NCBI RefSeq assembly: GCF_000633515.1
Contig: NZ_AYMP01000031.1
Span: 1 to 64,000 of the forward strand
Length of the DNA: 64,000 bases
DNA from: Morganella morganii H1r
GTDB lineage: Bacteria; Pseudomonadota; Gammaproteobacteria; Enterobacterales; Enterobacteriaceae
Direction of reading: 5' to 3'
Shown here: positions 50,780 to 62,572 of the stretch, piece after piece
Layout: each line of letters opens with the position of its first letter
How positions within the stretch are numbered: position 1 is the stretch's first letter
Notes under the pieces: model-generated
Databases searched by the model: none
What the model was told of the DNA's origin: nothing
Seen by the model: the letters and a program-made list of their open reading frames with translations, nothing else
Translations under genes and position numbers: made by a program

Positions 50780-51883
50780 ATGTCAGATAACAGCCAGAAA
50801 AAAGTCATCGTCGGAATGTCCGGCGGTGTGGATTCCTCCGTTTCAGCCTATTTACTGCAGCAGCAGGGTTATCAGGTGACCGGGCTGTTTATGAAGAACT
50901 GGGAAGAGGACGATGATACCGAATACTGTTCCGCCGCCGCCGACCTGGCGGATGCGCAGGCCGTCTGCGATAAACTCGGCATTGAACTGCTGACCATCAA
51001 CTTCGCGGCGGAATACTGGGATAATGTGTTCGAGCATTTCCTGGAAGAATATAAAGCGGGACGCACACCAAACCCGGATATTCTGTGTAATAAAGAAATC
51101 AAATTCAAAGCCTTCCTGGAATACGCCGCAGAGGATCTCGGGGCGGATTATATCGCTACCGGGCATTATGTGCGCCGCCGTGATATCAACGGTACCACGC
51201 AGCTACTGCGCGGCCTGGACAGCAATAAAGATCAGAGCTATTTCCTGTATACACTGAGTCACGACCAGGTGGCACAGAGCCTGTTCCCGGTCGGGGAACT
51301 GGAAAAACCGGAAGTCCGCCGCATTGCGGAACAATTAGGGCTTATCACTGCAAAGAAAAAAGATTCCACCGGGATCTGCTTTATCGGTGAGCGTAAGTTC
51401 CGTGATTTCCTCGCCCGCTATCTGCCCGCCAAACCGGGCCCGATTATGACCGTTGATGGTCAGGAAATCGGTCAGCATGACGGACTGATGTATCATACTC
51501 TCGGCCAGCGCAAAGGGCTGAAAATCGGCGGAACCCGTGAAGGTTCAGACGAGCCGTGGTATGTTGTCGATAAAGATGTTGAAAACAATATTCTGATTGT
51601 CGCACAGGGCCACGAACACCCGCGTCTGATGTCTGCCGGACTTATCGCGCAGCAGCTGGACTGGGTATCACGGGAGCCGCTGACACAACCGCTGCGCTGT
51701 GTGGTGAAAACCCGTTACCGTCAGGAAGATATCCCCTGTACTGTCACCCCGCTCGGCGATGATAAAATCAGTGTCCGGTTTGATAACCCGGTTGCTGCGG
51801 TCACGCCGGGTCAGTCCGCTGTCTTTTATCAGGATGAAGTCTGCCTGGGCGGCGGGGTCATTGAAGCGCGTATTACGGAGTGA
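50780..51883 (+). CDS. mnmA: tRNA-specific 2-thiouridylase
   Basis: The 367-residue enzyme has the PP-loop [15 protein letters not shown] near the N-terminus, the CNKEIKF Cys and the [12 protein letters not shown] Cys that carry sulfur. It thiolates U34 of Lys, Glu and Gln tRNAs with ATP. The start at 50780 matches the E. coli length (368). hflD follows at 2 bp. Confidence 0.96.
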   Translation: MSDNSQKKVIVGMSGGVDSSVSAYLLQQQGYQVTGLFMKNWEEDDDTEYCSAAADLADAQAVCDKLGIELLTINFAAEYWDNVFEHFLEEYKAGRTPNPDILCNKEIKFKAFLEYAAEDLGADYIATGHYVRRRDINGTTQLLRGLDSNKDQSYFLYTLSHDQVAQSLFPVGELEKPEVRRIAEQLGLITAKKKDSTGICFIGERKFRDFLARYLPAKPGPIMTVDGQEIGQHDGLMYHTLGQRKGLKIGGTREGSDEPWYVVDKDVENNILIVAQGHEHPRLMSAGLIAQQLDWVSREPLTQPLRCVVKTRYRQEDIPCTVTPLGDDKISVRFDNPVAAVTPGQSAVFYQDEVCLGGGVIEARITE

Positions 51884-51885
51884 TT

Positions 51886-52515
51886 ATGGCTAAAAATTAC
51901 GAAGACATAACCCTCGCTCTGGCCGGGATCTGCCAGGCCGCGCGCCTGGTGCAGCAGCTGGCGCATGAAGGTCAGACCAATAATGATGCGGTTGATGTGA
52001 TGATACGCAGTATCACCAATAATAACCCGTCATCCGTCCTGAATGTCTACGGCGACAATGTGCAGAATCTGCATACCGGCCTGTCTGCATTTGCCGGTAT
52101 GTTCAATATGACCGGTTATCAGGGACTGAATACCGAGCTGACCCGCTATATAGGGCAATTGATGCAGCTGGAGCGCCGCCTGGATAAACAACCGGGAGCA
52201 ATGGATGAACTCGGCCGCCGTATTGATAACCTTGAACACCAGCGCGACCATTTCGGTTTGTCGCAGGAAGCGATGCTGAATACTATCGCCGGGATCTATG
52301 TGGACAATATCAGCGGTCTCGGCCCGCGCATCCAGGTGACCGGCTCGCCGGAGATCCTGCGTAATACCCTGATTCAGGCTAAAGTCCGCTCGCTGTTACT
52401 GAGCGGGATCCGCAGCACCGTGCTCTGGCGCCAGGTCGGCGGCAACCGTTTACAGCTGATGTTTTCCCGTTCACGCCTGGTGGACACTGCTAAATATCTT
52501 CTCGCTCAACACTAA
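51886..52515 (+). CDS. hflD: HflD, lysogenization regulator
   Basis: The 209-residue helical protein begins MAKNYEDITLALAGICQAAR. In E. coli HflD is a peripheral membrane protein that binds lambda CII and lowers lysogeny. It lies between mnmA and purB as usual. It may act on CII-like proteins of resident phages such as the one at 39007, which is an inference. Confidence 0.94.
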   Translation: MAKNYEDITLALAGICQAARLVQQLAHEGQTNNDAVDVMIRSITNNNPSSVLNVYGDNVQNLHTGLSAFAGMFNMTGYQGLNTELTRYIGQLMQLERRLDKQPGAMDELGRRIDNLEHQRDHFGLSQEAMLNTIAGIYVDNISGLGPRIQVTGSPEILRNTLIQAKVRSLLLSGIRSTVLWRQVGGNRLQLMFSRSRLVDTAKYLLAQH

Positions 52516-53904
<1,389 letters not shown>

Positions 53905-53934
53905 TTATTAATTCACTGATAATTAAATTGCACA

Positions 53935-53962
53935 GAGGCAGAGGATATCTGCCTCTTTTTTA
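53935..53962 (+). terminator. Rho-independent terminator after purB
   Basis: AGAGGCAGA-GGATA-TCTGCCTCT is followed by TTTT. Confidence 0.88.
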
Positions 53963-54077
53963 TGATTAAACGCATATCCGGCGTATTATTTGGCGTACAA
54001 GTTCCCCATCCTTCATGTAAACTGTTACAATTCACATCGTTTTCTGTTCAGATATCTGTCTTTGTAAGGAATTGTGT

Positions 54078-54752
54078 ATGCGTGTGCTCATCGTGGAAGA
54101 TAACAACTTACTCCGCCACCATCTGACGGTTCAGATCCGCGACCTCGGCCACCAGGTTGATGCGGCAGAAGATTCAAAAGAAGCAGATTATTTTCTTCAG
54201 GAAAGTCAGCCGGATATCGCGGTGGTTGATCTCGGTCTGCCCGGTGAGGATGGTATGGTGATGATTGCCCGCTGGCGTCAGCAACAGGTCAAAATCCCGA
54301 TTATGGTACTGACCGCCCGCGAAAGCTGGCAGGAAAAGGTCGCCGCACTCAATGCCGGGGCGGATGATTATGTCACCAAACCTTTCCAGCTGGAAGAGAT
54401 TGTCGCCCGAATGCAGGCACTGATGCGCCGTAACAGCGGCCTTGCCTCCCAGACGCTGGAACTGGGTATTTTTATGATCGATCTTTCCCGCAAAGAGTTC
54501 CTTGTCGGCGGTAACGCCGTCAAGCTGACTGCATTTGAATACACGATTATTGAAACACTGATGCGGAATAATGGTAAAGTCGTCAGTAAAGATTCCCTGA
54601 TGCGCCAGCTCTATCCGGATGCCGAACTGCGTGAAAGTCACACCATCGATGTACTGATGGGGCGTCTGCGCAAGAAAATTCAGGCATTTACCGATATTGA
54701 TGCCATCGTCACTGTCCGCGGACAGGGCTACCGTTTCGACGCCGGGAAGTAA
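54078..54752 (+). CDS. phoP: Response regulator PhoP
   Basis: The 224-residue regulator has a receiver domain with the acidic pocket (VLIVEDNN), the phosphorylated Asp in [11 protein letters not shown] (about 51), Thr in VLTARES and Lys in DDYVTKPF. An OmpR-type winged-helix domain follows ([14 protein letters not shown], then [16 protein letters not shown]). It responds to low Mg, acid and cationic peptides through PhoQ. I do not see a clear PhoP box before it. It is cotranscribed with phoQ. Confidence 0.96.
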   Translation: MRVLIVEDNNLLRHHLTVQIRDLGHQVDAAEDSKEADYFLQESQPDIAVVDLGLPGEDGMVMIARWRQQQVKIPIMVLTARESWQEKVAALNAGADDYVTKPFQLEEIVARMQALMRRNSGLASQTLELGIFMIDLSRKEFLVGGNAVKLTAFEYTIIETLMRNNGKVVSKDSLMRQLYPDAELRESHTIDVLMGRLRKKIQAFTDIDAIVTVRGQGYRFDAGK

Positions 54753-54784
54753 CAGACGCCACTTAAGCCACTGAGGTATTGCGC

Positions 54785-56254
54785 ATGACCAGGCGGACAA
54801 CGCGCCCTTTCTCTCTGCGGACCCGGTTTTTACTGGCAACCTTTGCCGTGATCCTCGCCATGACGCTCTCTTACGGTGCGGTGGCGCTGGTCGGTTACCT
54901 GGTCAGTTTTGATAAAACCACCTACACCATGCTGCGCAGCCAGAGTAACCTGTTTTACAGCCTGTCGCAGTGGGATAACGGTAAACTTAATATCCGCTTT
55001 CCGCCGAATTTCTCCCTGAATGCCCCGTCCGTGGTGCTGATTTATGATGACAATCAGAATCTGCTCTGGCAGCAGTATCATATTGACGCGCTGGAGAGAG
55101 CGATTCCGGCCAAATGGCTGACCAAAGAGGGGTTGTATGATCTGAATACCTCGCTGGAAGCCACCAAATCCCTGCTGGTCAATACCCCGCTTTTTGCCAC
55201 GGAAGATATCCGGATTAATGACCTCGATGATGATAACGACGGGCGGATGATCCACTCCGTGTCTGTCAGCCGTTACGGCAAAACCGATACCCTGCCGCCG
55301 CTGACGATTGTGGTGGTGGATACCATCCCGCAGAATCTGCAGAAGACTTTCCGTGTCTGGGAATGGTTCGGCTATGTGGTGCTGGCCAACCTGTTTCTCC
55401 TCACACCGCTGATCTGGCTGGCGGCACACTGGAGCCTGCGGCCGATTAATGCCCTCAGCGGGCAGATAAGCGCCCTTGAAAAAGGCGAGCGCGAGGATCT
55501 GGATCAAACCCCGCCCAGTGAACTGCGCGGGCTGGTGCGTAACCTGAACCTGCTGCTGCACAGTGAACGGGAGCGTTATACCCGCTATCAGCGCACACTT
55601 TCGGATCTGACTCACAGCCTGAAAACTCCGCTGGCGGTGCTGCAAAGTACCCTGCGCTCACTGCGCAGCGGTAAAGATATGACCATTGAAACCGCCGAGC
55701 CGGTCATGCTTGAGCAGATCGGACGGATTTCCCAGCAGGTCGGTTATTATTTGCACCGCGCCAGTATCGGGGGTGACAATACCGTGCTGATGCGGGACAT
55801 TTCCTCCGTTCCTGCGTTGATTGACAGCCTTGCCAGCGCACTGTCCAAAGTGTATCAGCGCAAAGGGGTGGATATCACCGTCGATATTCCGCCGGATATC
55901 ACCTGGCTGGGGCAGCAGAATGACTTTATGGAAGTCATGGGCAATATCATGGAAAACGCCTGCAAATACTGTCTGGAATTTGTCGGGGTGACGGCACAGT
56001 GGCAGCATGATGCCGTTATTCTGATTGTCGATGATGATGGCCCCGGTGTACCGGAAGAGAAACGGGAACTGATTTTCAGCCGCGGTCAGCGGGTTGATAC
56101 GCTGCAGCCGGGTCAGGGGCTGGGACTGGCGATTGTCACCGATATTCTGGAGCAGTATGACGGCGGTGCGGTTGTCACCGAAAGCCCGCTGGGCGGTGCC
56201 CGTATTACCGTGACGTTCCGGCGGCAGACTGTTCACAACGAAGACACAGACTGA
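54785..56254 (+). CDS. phoQ: Sensor histidine kinase PhoQ
   Basis: The 489-residue protein has two membrane helices (about 16-40 and 194-215), a periplasmic sensor domain with an acidic patch (NDLDDDNDG, near 145) that binds divalent cations, a HAMP domain, the phospho-His motif TLSDLTHSLKTPLAVLQ, and ATPase N, G1 and G2 boxes (NIMENACKY, DDDGPGVP, GQGLGLAI). GAGGT precedes the ATG at 54785. PhoPQ controls lipid A modification genes in relatives. Confidence 0.96.
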   Translation: MTRRTTRPFSLRTRFLLATFAVILAMTLSYGAVALVGYLVSFDKTTYTMLRSQSNLFYSLSQWDNGKLNIRFPPNFSLNAPSVVLIYDDNQNLLWQQYHIDALERAIPAKWLTKEGLYDLNTSLEATKSLLVNTPLFATEDIRINDLDDDNDGRMIHSVSVSRYGKTDTLPPLTIVVVDTIPQNLQKTFRVWEWFGYVVLANLFLLTPLIWLAAHWSLRPINALSGQISALEKGEREDLDQTPPSELRGLVRNLNLLLHSERERYTRYQRTLSDLTHSLKTPLAVLQSTLRSLRSGKDMTIETAEPVMLEQIGRISQQVGYYLHRASIGGDNTVLMRDISSVPALIDSLASALSKVYQRKGVDITVDIPPDITWLGQQNDFMEVMGNIMENACKYCLEFVGVTAQWQHDAVILIVDDDGPGVPEEKRELIFSRGQRVDTLQPGQGLGLAIVTDILEQYDGGAVVTESPLGGARITVTFRRQTVHNEDTD

Positions 56255-56366
56255 CAGTCAGTCTGTTGTTACCGGAAATGTATGAATATATGCATGAATA
56301 CAAGATGTCTTTTTCCGTTATACTCCTTTTATCTGCCTGATCACGGCGTTTATTGAGGACGAATAC

Positions 56367-57488
56367 ATGGATTATGAACTGAATTTAGACTGGCAGACCT
56401 TTATGGAAAGCCACTGGCAAAAACGTCCGTTACTGATCAAAGGTGGTTTCCGCAATTTCCGCGACACCATTTCCCCGGATGAACTGGCGGGACTGGCAAT
56501 GGAAGATGAAGTTGACAGCCGCATCGTCACCCGTTTCAACGGGAAGTGGGATGTGCGCCACGGGCCGTTTCAGGCATTTGACGGGCTGGGAGAGAAAGAC
56601 TGGTCTGTCTTGGTTCAGGCCGTTGATCACTGGCATTTTCCGTCCGCCGCACTGATGAAGCCGTTCCGCTGCCTGTCTGACTGGCGGATGGATGACCTGA
56701 TGATTTCCTATTCTGTGCCGGGTGGTGGTGTGGGCCCGCATCTGGATCAGTATGATGTGTTCATTATTCAGGGCCAGGGCCGCCGCCGCTGGCGTGTCGG
56801 GGAAAAAATCCCGGTGAAACAGCACGCGCCGCATCCTGATCTGTTACAGGTGGATCCGTTTGATGCCATTATTGATGATGAAATGGTACCGGGCGATATT
56901 CTCTATATTCCGCCGGGATTCCCGCACGAAGGCTATTCCATTGAGGAATCCCTGAACTATTCTGTCGGTTTCCGCGCCCCGAATGCCCGTGAACTGTTCA
57001 GTGGTTTTGCCGATTATGTGATTGCCAATGAACTCGGTAGTTACCGCTACAGCGACCCGGATCTGGCGTTCCGTGATAACCCGGCGCTGATTCAGCAGGG
57101 CGAACTGACCAAACTGCACGGTATGATGCAGGATCTGCTCGACCAGCCGGATGTATTCCGCAAGTGGTTCGGTGAGTTTATTTCCCAGTCCCGCCATGAG
57201 CTGGATCTGGCACCACCGGAGCCGGGGTACAGCCCGGATGAAATTCAGGAACTGCTGTCACAGGGGGAATCCCTGTTCCGCCTGAATGGTCTGCGGGTAC
57301 TGCGTGTCGGTGATACCTGTTTCGTTAACGGCGAGGCCCTGAAAACCCCGCATATTGAAGCAGCGGATGTGCTCTGCCAGTATGATGAAATCAATGCCGC
57401 CATGCTGGGGGATGCTTTCAGTGATCCGGAATTTATCACCCTTCTGACCGTGCTGATTAATAATGGCTACTGGTATTTTGATGATTAA
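56367..57488 (+). CDS. roxA: Ribosomal protein L16 arginine hydroxylase
   Basis: The 373-residue JmjC-type oxygenase (YcfD) hydroxylates an Arg of ribosomal protein L16 using Fe(II) and 2-oxoglutarate. The HxD iron motif is in GGGVGPHLDQYDVF (about 118-131), and a later His lies in PPGFPHEGYS. A C-terminal winged-helix-like part follows. The length matches E. coli (373). Confidence 0.95.
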   Translation: MDYELNLDWQTFMESHWQKRPLLIKGGFRNFRDTISPDELAGLAMEDEVDSRIVTRFNGKWDVRHGPFQAFDGLGEKDWSVLVQAVDHWHFPSAALMKPFRCLSDWRMDDLMISYSVPGGGVGPHLDQYDVFIIQGQGRRRWRVGEKIPVKQHAPHPDLLQVDPFDAIIDDEMVPGDILYIPPGFPHEGYSIEESLNYSVGFRAPNARELFSGFADYVIANELGSYRYSDPDLAFRDNPALIQQGELTKLHGMMQDLLDQPDVFRKWFGEFISQSRHELDLAPPEPGYSPDEIQELLSQGESLFRLNGLRVLRVGDTCFVNGEALKTPHIEAADVLCQYDEINAAMLGDAFSDPEFITLLTVLINNGYWYFDD

Positions 57489-57519
57489 TCAGCCATAAAA
57501 TAGTCTTCGCTGTTCAGAT

Positions 57520-57553
57520 AAAAGCGCCGCATCATCATGCGGCGCTTTTTTAC
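57520..57553. terminator. Bidirectional terminator between roxA and the fimbrial operon
   Basis: AAAAGCGCCGCAT and ATGCGGCGCTTTTTT form a long perfect stem that can serve the convergent transcripts on both strands. Confidence 0.88.
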
Positions 57554-58602
57554 TGGTAACGGATGGTGTAATTCAGGAGCGTTTCCGCTGTGCCCGGTTC
57601 AATACTGTCCTTTGTCTGCACAAAAGCGGCCTGTAGCCGCAATACGGCCCGCTGAGCAGTGACTTCATCAAACGAAAGCGCTTCCCCGAAGGTTACCGGC
57701 CTGCCGTTATGGGTCAGCCGGACCCCCGCACCGGACGCACTGCCGTTTCCCCGCGTCAGTTTCAGCGTTCCGGGGCTGTTTTTTGCCGTGAACGCACTGC
57801 CCGACAACCGGATATCCGCCTGCGTCAGAGAGTTGCATTGCAGTGCGATAGTCAGGCTGCGGATACTTCCCGGTGCAACAGACCCTTTACCGCTGAAATC
57901 CGTCCGTGATACCGGCCCCAGATCCACCCCGGTATCTGTCTGCGGATCAAGATCACAGGAATGTTGCCGGACCGTAAATCCGCCCAGATGTAACCCGGAT
58001 TCAACAATATGATACCGTTCCCACGGCCACTGTCCGTCAACACGCATTGAGAGCTGCCCCAGATAACCGCCGGGATGATGTGCCGTTATTTGCGGTTTCA
58101 GTTTATAAAGAGTGACCATAACACGGACCCTGTATGGCTGAGACGGCTCCATCCCGCTGCTGATCGTACACAGCCGTTTATTGGCACGGTTGTTGTCCGG
58201 CGAGTCACGGCCATCCACATAACGTGACGACTTCATACATTCCGGATGCTCCGCCACCGCCCCCAGGCTGTAACCAATACCACCGGGAAGTTCATAGATT
58301 GTTTGCCCTGAGGCGTGCTGTATTTTGTTACCCGGCATGCCGCCCACCAGCACAAATTCAATCGCTTTACCCGGCTCAATCCGGCACTGATAGACATCAA
58401 TACTGTCAGACAGTATCATCTCCCCGATAATGCCGCCAATCGGTACATGATGAGCCTCACTGATAATCCCGCCGGGAATACGGAGTGTGGTTTCCGGTGT
58501 CATCAATGTACAATTTTCCTCTGCGGTGGCAGACAGGCTCAATCCGGCTGTCAGCCACAAAAAAAGCCCGGCACGGCATAATGTTTTGATCTGAATAAAC
58601 AT
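57550..58602 (-). CDS. Fimbrial tip adhesin candidate
   Basis: The 350-residue product has a signal peptide (about 1-27, cleavage near ATAEEN), a long N-terminal domain with several Cys residues, and a C-terminal pilin domain (about 210-350) ending in LLNYTIRYQ, the donor-strand type end. Two-domain build and last place in a subunit-chaperone-usher-adhesin operon indicate a tip adhesin. The receptor is unknown. Confidence 0.82.
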   Translation of the reverse strand: MFIQIKTLCRAGLFLWLTAGLSLSATAEENCTLMTPETTLRIPGGIISEAHHVPIGGIIGEMILSDSIDVYQCRIEPGKAIEFVLVGGMPGNKIQHASGQTIYELPGGIGYSLGAVAEHPECMKSSRYVDGRDSPDNNRANKRLCTISSGMEPSQPYRVRVMVTLYKLKPQITAHHPGGYLGQLSMRVDGQWPWERYHIVESGLHLGGFTVRQHSCDLDPQTDTGVDLGPVSRTDFSGKGSVAPGSIRSLTIALQCNSLTQADIRLSGSAFTAKNSPGTLKLTRGNGSASGAGVRLTHNGRPVTFGEALSFDEVTAQRAVLRLQAAFVQTKDSIEPGTAETLLNYTIRYQ

Positions 58603-58612
58603 GGTAACTCCT

Positions 58613-61015
58613 TTACTGACACATCAGCGGGAACGTGATCAATCCCTGCTGTTCCGGCGGGATTGAAAAATCCGCTTCGCACTGTTCCTGCGCCGCTTTT
58701 CCCCAGACCGCCTGCAAACGCCCCTGTGCCGGTAATCCGCTGAGATACACGTCCCCGTCTTCACCGGTAATACCGCTGACGCTGCTTCCGTCTGCTTTTC
58801 TGATTTTGACACGGGCAGCGAACGGCACGACACCCTGCCGGGTTCTCAATGCAAAAATGGCACGGAAACCGCTGTTCACCGCAAAACGGACAGACACTAC
58901 GGCACCTTTTGACGGGATCACCTGCACAACCGGATCATCCGCATCCGCATTATCCGGCAGGGTTTCCGGGTCGATACGGACAACATTCCGGTGATAATGA
59001 CTCAGTTGCGGAATCACACTGAATCCGGCGTTGTCTGTCCGTGCGGCGCTCCGTGATACTATACCTATTCCCCCGGTACCGCCGGTATCAGCCAGTCCGC
59101 TGGTTTCCGCCAGCGGGCGTGACAGCGTGATGCCTTTTTCATGAATAATCAGCCCGCCCTGAATATCTCCGCTCAGCATGTTTTGATCATAGCTGTGGTT
59201 AATTCTGCCGCGGATATCAGCCAGATCATGTCGCCAGCGCAGTTCTGCCCCCCGGTCATGTACCGTGTTTTGCTGCTGATAACGGTGCGTGATTGCGTAT
59301 CCGAGGCGCTGCTCTTCACCCAGTAATCCGCTGACGGATGTCTGCAGAGAGGATTGTCCTGCCCGCTGCTGGTAATGAAAATGACTGCGCACCTGCTGAC
59401 CGGCAAAATCCAGCGGCACAGACAGGGAAAAAGAGACCCGTTTATCGGCTTTCCGGTAGTGACCTCCGGTACGGTACTGTGCATTCACGCCGTAATGTAT
59501 CCGGCCGGCCCGGCTGAAATAGCTGATATCGCGGTTGATCAGTATCCTGTCTCCGTACCCCTCATGTCCGGTACGGTTATAATGATATCCTGCCGATACC
59601 ACGCCGTTATCGCCCGGTAACGGCTGTGTCAGCCGGACCTGCCATTGCCGGGAACGTTGTTCATGACTGCCGCCGGTATGCAGCAGTGTGGCGGTCAGCG
59701 GAAAAAAATTCTGATAATTTAACCGGTAACGCGGATAATGTTGTGCTGTTGTGTGACGCATCAGAATATCGGCGGAAACCCCGCCTGCCGCCCCCATATT
59801 GATACCGGCACCCGCCCCGCTGCTCAGGGCATGCTGTGCCGCGTAACCGCCGCCGTATAATGTCAGAACAGAATTGATGCCATATGCCGCCGTGCCCTGC
59901 ACAAACAACGGTTTTTTGCTGTTTCCGTACCGGTTACGCTTTCCGGCATCCAGCGTATATCTGAGCCGCCCTTCCCGCTGCATGACAGGAACGGCAGTAC
60001 CATACTGCATAAAATGCTGCACAGTACCGTCTGCTTCCTCAAGAGTGATATCCAGCACCGAGCCCTGAAAAGTGCTGTTCAAATCATCAATCACAAATTC
60101 ACCGGCGGGTAGTGTTTCACGGTGAATAACCATGCCCTGCTGCCTGATGGTCAGTTCCGCACTCTGCCCGGCGATACCGCGGATAACCGGCGCATACCCC
60201 TGCTGACTCAGCGGATACATATCCCCTTGTGAAGCCAGCCGGATCCCCCTGAATGCGCGGCTGTCAAACAGCACATCACCGCTGAACAGTTCCCCCAGCT
60301 GTAACTCACTGCGCAGAGGGGCAATGGCCCGGTACATCCACAGCCGTTCTGATTGCCATGCCATTTTCCGGTCTCTGTATTCTGCTCTGCTGTGATGGCG
60401 AAGCCGCCAGAATCCGGCATTAAAACCACTTTGCATTAACAGGGTATGTCCGGTGTGATCACTGAACCGGCTGTTTTGCCGGGAAAAGCGGTAATCATAA
60501 TTGAGCATAAATGCAGTAATCCCGGGTTCCCATAATGAAGCATCCGCTGCCCGTTGTTCATCAGTCAGAAAAAAACGCTGCGGGATCGTAATATCCAGAG
60601 CCTGCTGTGCCGCATCAAAATTCAGCACAACTCCGCTGACCAGCCCGGCAATATCCGTAACCTGCTCTGTATTTTCCATTCCGGCAAATGCAGGCGATGC
60701 ATCAGGCCGTAATCCCCATGCCAGCCATTGCTTTCGGGTTACCACCGGCAGCAATATTTTTTGCTGCGGATGATAATAAAATTCCAGCCATTGGCCGCCC
60801 GTTACCCGCTGATTAACCCTGACTGATACAAAATAGCGCCCTTCTTCCTGAAACTGCCGTTCACGCAGATAATTAAATCTCGCGGAATCCATCACCGGGT
60901 TATCACCGTTCAGACCCAGGGCTGCCGGATTAAAATACGGTGCAGCCGGGGCCTTTTCCGGAAAAAAGCCCGGAAGCAGCACCAAAAGAAAAAAATAAGG
61001 TGTTTTCAGTTGCAT
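58613..61015 (-). CDS. Fimbrial outer-membrane usher
   Basis: The 800-residue product has a signal peptide (about 1-24, AAP cleavage), an N-terminal domain beginning YFNPAALGLNGDNPVMDSAR, a 24-strand barrel with a plug, and C-terminal domains (near 695-795) that contain one of the usual Cys pairs. It secretes and assembles subunits. It is at the short end for ushers (800-850) but looks complete. It lies 7 bp after the chaperone stop and 10 bp before the adhesin. Confidence 0.93.
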   Translation of the reverse strand: MQLKTPYFFLLVLLPGFFPEKAPAAPYFNPAALGLNGDNPVMDSARFNYLRERQFQEEGRYFVSVRVNQRVTGGQWLEFYYHPQQKILLPVVTRKQWLAWGLRPDASPAFAGMENTEQVTDIAGLVSGVVLNFDAAQQALDITIPQRFFLTDEQRAADASLWEPGITAFMLNYDYRFSRQNSRFSDHTGHTLLMQSGFNAGFWRLRHHSRAEYRDRKMAWQSERLWMYRAIAPLRSELQLGELFSGDVLFDSRAFRGIRLASQGDMYPLSQQGYAPVIRGIAGQSAELTIRQQGMVIHRETLPAGEFVIDDLNSTFQGSVLDITLEEADGTVQHFMQYGTAVPVMQREGRLRYTLDAGKRNRYGNSKKPLFVQGTAAYGINSVLTLYGGGYAAQHALSSGAGAGINMGAAGGVSADILMRHTTAQHYPRYRLNYQNFFPLTATLLHTGGSHEQRSRQWQVRLTQPLPGDNGVVSAGYHYNRTGHEGYGDRILINRDISYFSRAGRIHYGVNAQYRTGGHYRKADKRVSFSLSVPLDFAGQQVRSHFHYQQRAGQSSLQTSVSGLLGEEQRLGYAITHRYQQQNTVHDRGAELRWRHDLADIRGRINHSYDQNMLSGDIQGGLIIHEKGITLSRPLAETSGLADTGGTGGIGIVSRSAARTDNAGFSVIPQLSHYHRNVVRIDPETLPDNADADDPVVQVIPSKGAVVSVRFAVNSGFRAIFALRTRQGVVPFAARVKIRKADGSSVSGITGEDGDVYLSGLPAQGRLQAVWGKAAQEQCEADFSIPPEQQGLITFPLMCQ

Positions 61016-61022
61016 AGTATTA

Positions 61023-61691
61023 TTATTTTTTAAACGTCACAGGTTTGGATATAATTCCGCCGAAATCAGAAATATAGCTGGCTGTGATCGTGTCATTAGA
61101 ATGAATCGCTGTCAGCGGCACAGTTAATGATTCAAATGGAACAATCATGTCCGAAACTGTATATTCTTTATCATTAACGGTAAAATTTCTGACAGTAATA
61201 TGGAAAGGTGTATTATTAATTATGTTTATTTTATTTCCTTTCTGTTCATACCTCAGGTCATTATAATCAGGTTCAGTTAATCCTGCAGGACGATAAAAGA
61301 ATTTAAATTTTGAATTGATAACAACATGAAGTTTATTTTTTCTGTGTTCTTGTGTTTCCGGAATCCCCCGGATGTTCAGCCAGAGTAATGTTTCTCTGTC
61401 TTCCGGAAAGACGGCCTGTTTCAGCATAACACGCAGAATACCTTTTTTCCCCGCATCCAGCTGAAAGAGAACCGGGGTAAGAATAAAATCCTTACTTTTT
61501 GTAATGCCATCCGCTTTTTCAATCCATCCCTGAATTAAGTAAGCTGTTTTTTTATCGGTATTATCAACAGGAACCGCGATCATTTTTTTATCCTGCGGAT
61601 AAATAAACCGGGTTCCGCCAACAACAATACCCGCCATTGCCGGCCCCGTCATCAAAAAAACAAGAATAATAAAAGTAAAATAATTTTTCAT
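61023..61691 (-). CDS. Fimbrial periplasmic chaperone
   Basis: The 222-residue product has a signal peptide (about 1-20, TGPAMAG) and two Ig-like domains. Conserved are GGTRFIYP, the G1 strand with alternating hydrophobics (KGILRVML, about 95) and the FKFFYRPAGL signature near 130. I used the ATG at 61691, which begins the signal peptide MKNYFTFIILVFL. AT-rich compared with usher and backbone. Confidence 0.93.
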   Translation of the reverse strand: MKNYFTFIILVFLMTGPAMAGIVVGGTRFIYPQDKKMIAVPVDNTDKKTAYLIQGWIEKADGITKSKDFILTPVLFQLDAGKKGILRVMLKQAVFPEDRETLLWLNIRGIPETQEHRKNKLHVVINSKFKFFYRPAGLTEPDYNDLRYEQKGNKINIINNTPFHITVRNFTVNDKEYTVSDMIVPFESLTVPLTAIHSNDTITASYISDFGGIISKPVTFKK

Positions 61692-61740
61692 CGTGCAGAT
61701 TGTCCGCGGCGGCAATCGCAATTGCCGCCGGTATTAACAG

Positions 61741-62307
61741 TTACTCGTAAGAAACGATGTAGTTAATCGTTGCATTACCCGCGCCCGGTGTTGCCAGTCC
61801 GGTAGCCTGATAAGCTGCGCTGTAGGTCAGTGTGTAATCACGGGTATCATTTTTCAGTACAATATCCTGATAAGCGGCACCCGGTGTTACCGGCTGATCC
61901 TGTTTATCAATTACCATAATGCCGACGTTACCGGCATTCTTCTCACCGGCATCCAGTGCGAATAATGCAGCATTATCTTTATGCGCTGTACCACTCATCT
62001 GGATTTTTAATGATGCCATGGATAATGAACAGTCTGTCACAGCAATATCAAATTGTTCTGCCGGTGTTCTGTCATCTCTGTTTTTCAGTAACTTTGCAGA
62101 ATGAGTACCGAGGTTGACCTCAATATCCTTTTGAGCGATATCACAACTAGAATCTGTAATTTCACCCTTAAATATAATATGACCATTGATCTCAACAGGA
62201 TCTTCAGCCGGCTGTTCACCCAGGATTTCATCACCATCTGCTGCTAATGAATTAACTGACAATAAAAAAAGAGAAGAGATTAATAATTTACTTTTGAAAC
62301 GAGACAT
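61741..62307 (-). CDS. Major fimbrial subunit
   Basis: The 188-residue product has a signal peptide (about 1-22), a pilin domain with the Cys pair (SSCDI and TDCSLS) and the C-terminal GNATINYIVSYE with penultimate Tyr, the chaperone-recognition end. The N-terminal extension after the signal (GDEILGEQPAEDPVEINGHI) supplies the donor strand. It is first in the operon and AT-rich, as is common for fimbrial subunits. Confidence 0.93.
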   Translation of the reverse strand: MSRFKSKLLISSLFLLSVNSLAADGDEILGEQPAEDPVEINGHIIFKGEITDSSCDIAQKDIEVNLGTHSAKLLKNRDDRTPAEQFDIAVTDCSLSMASLKIQMSGTAHKDNAALFALDAGEKNAGNVGIMVIDKQDQPVTPGAAYQDIVLKNDTRDYTLTYSAAYQATGLATPGAGNATINYIVSYE

Positions 62308-62515
62308 AAATAATTACCTTTGAAGTATATCAATTATATATAATTTTAATGATATGAATTATCTTATTAAGACTATCTGCACCGGAATCTGACAGGCGTA
62401 AAAAACATATCAGTAACAGTTAAACAAATATAAAACAAAAAGCAGATAATGAAGAATAAAAAACATTATATCATCGGAAAGGATTTTACTGTTTTATGAG
62501 GCTATTTTATTTAAT
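62308..62515. promoter_or_regulatory. Fimbrial promoter region
   Basis: This AT-rich stretch upstream of the subunit gene should hold the operon promoter. I found no inverted-repeat switch of the kind that controls phase variation and no recombinase gene beside it. No -10/-35 pair stands out enough to report. Confidence 0.3.
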
Positions 62516-62516
62516 A

Positions 62517-62546
62517 AAAAAGCCACCTTTTATTCAGGTGGCTTAT
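62517..62546 (-). terminator. pepT terminator
   Basis: On the minus strand AAGCCACCT and AGGTGGCTT pair around GAATAAA, followed by TTTTATT. Confidence 0.85.
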
Positions 62547-62572
62547 TGATATTTAATTAATATGTAAATTAT

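Noticed and set aside
62308-62572. Invertible fimbrial switch
   Set aside because: No inverted repeat pair or recombinase gene was found in or near this interval.
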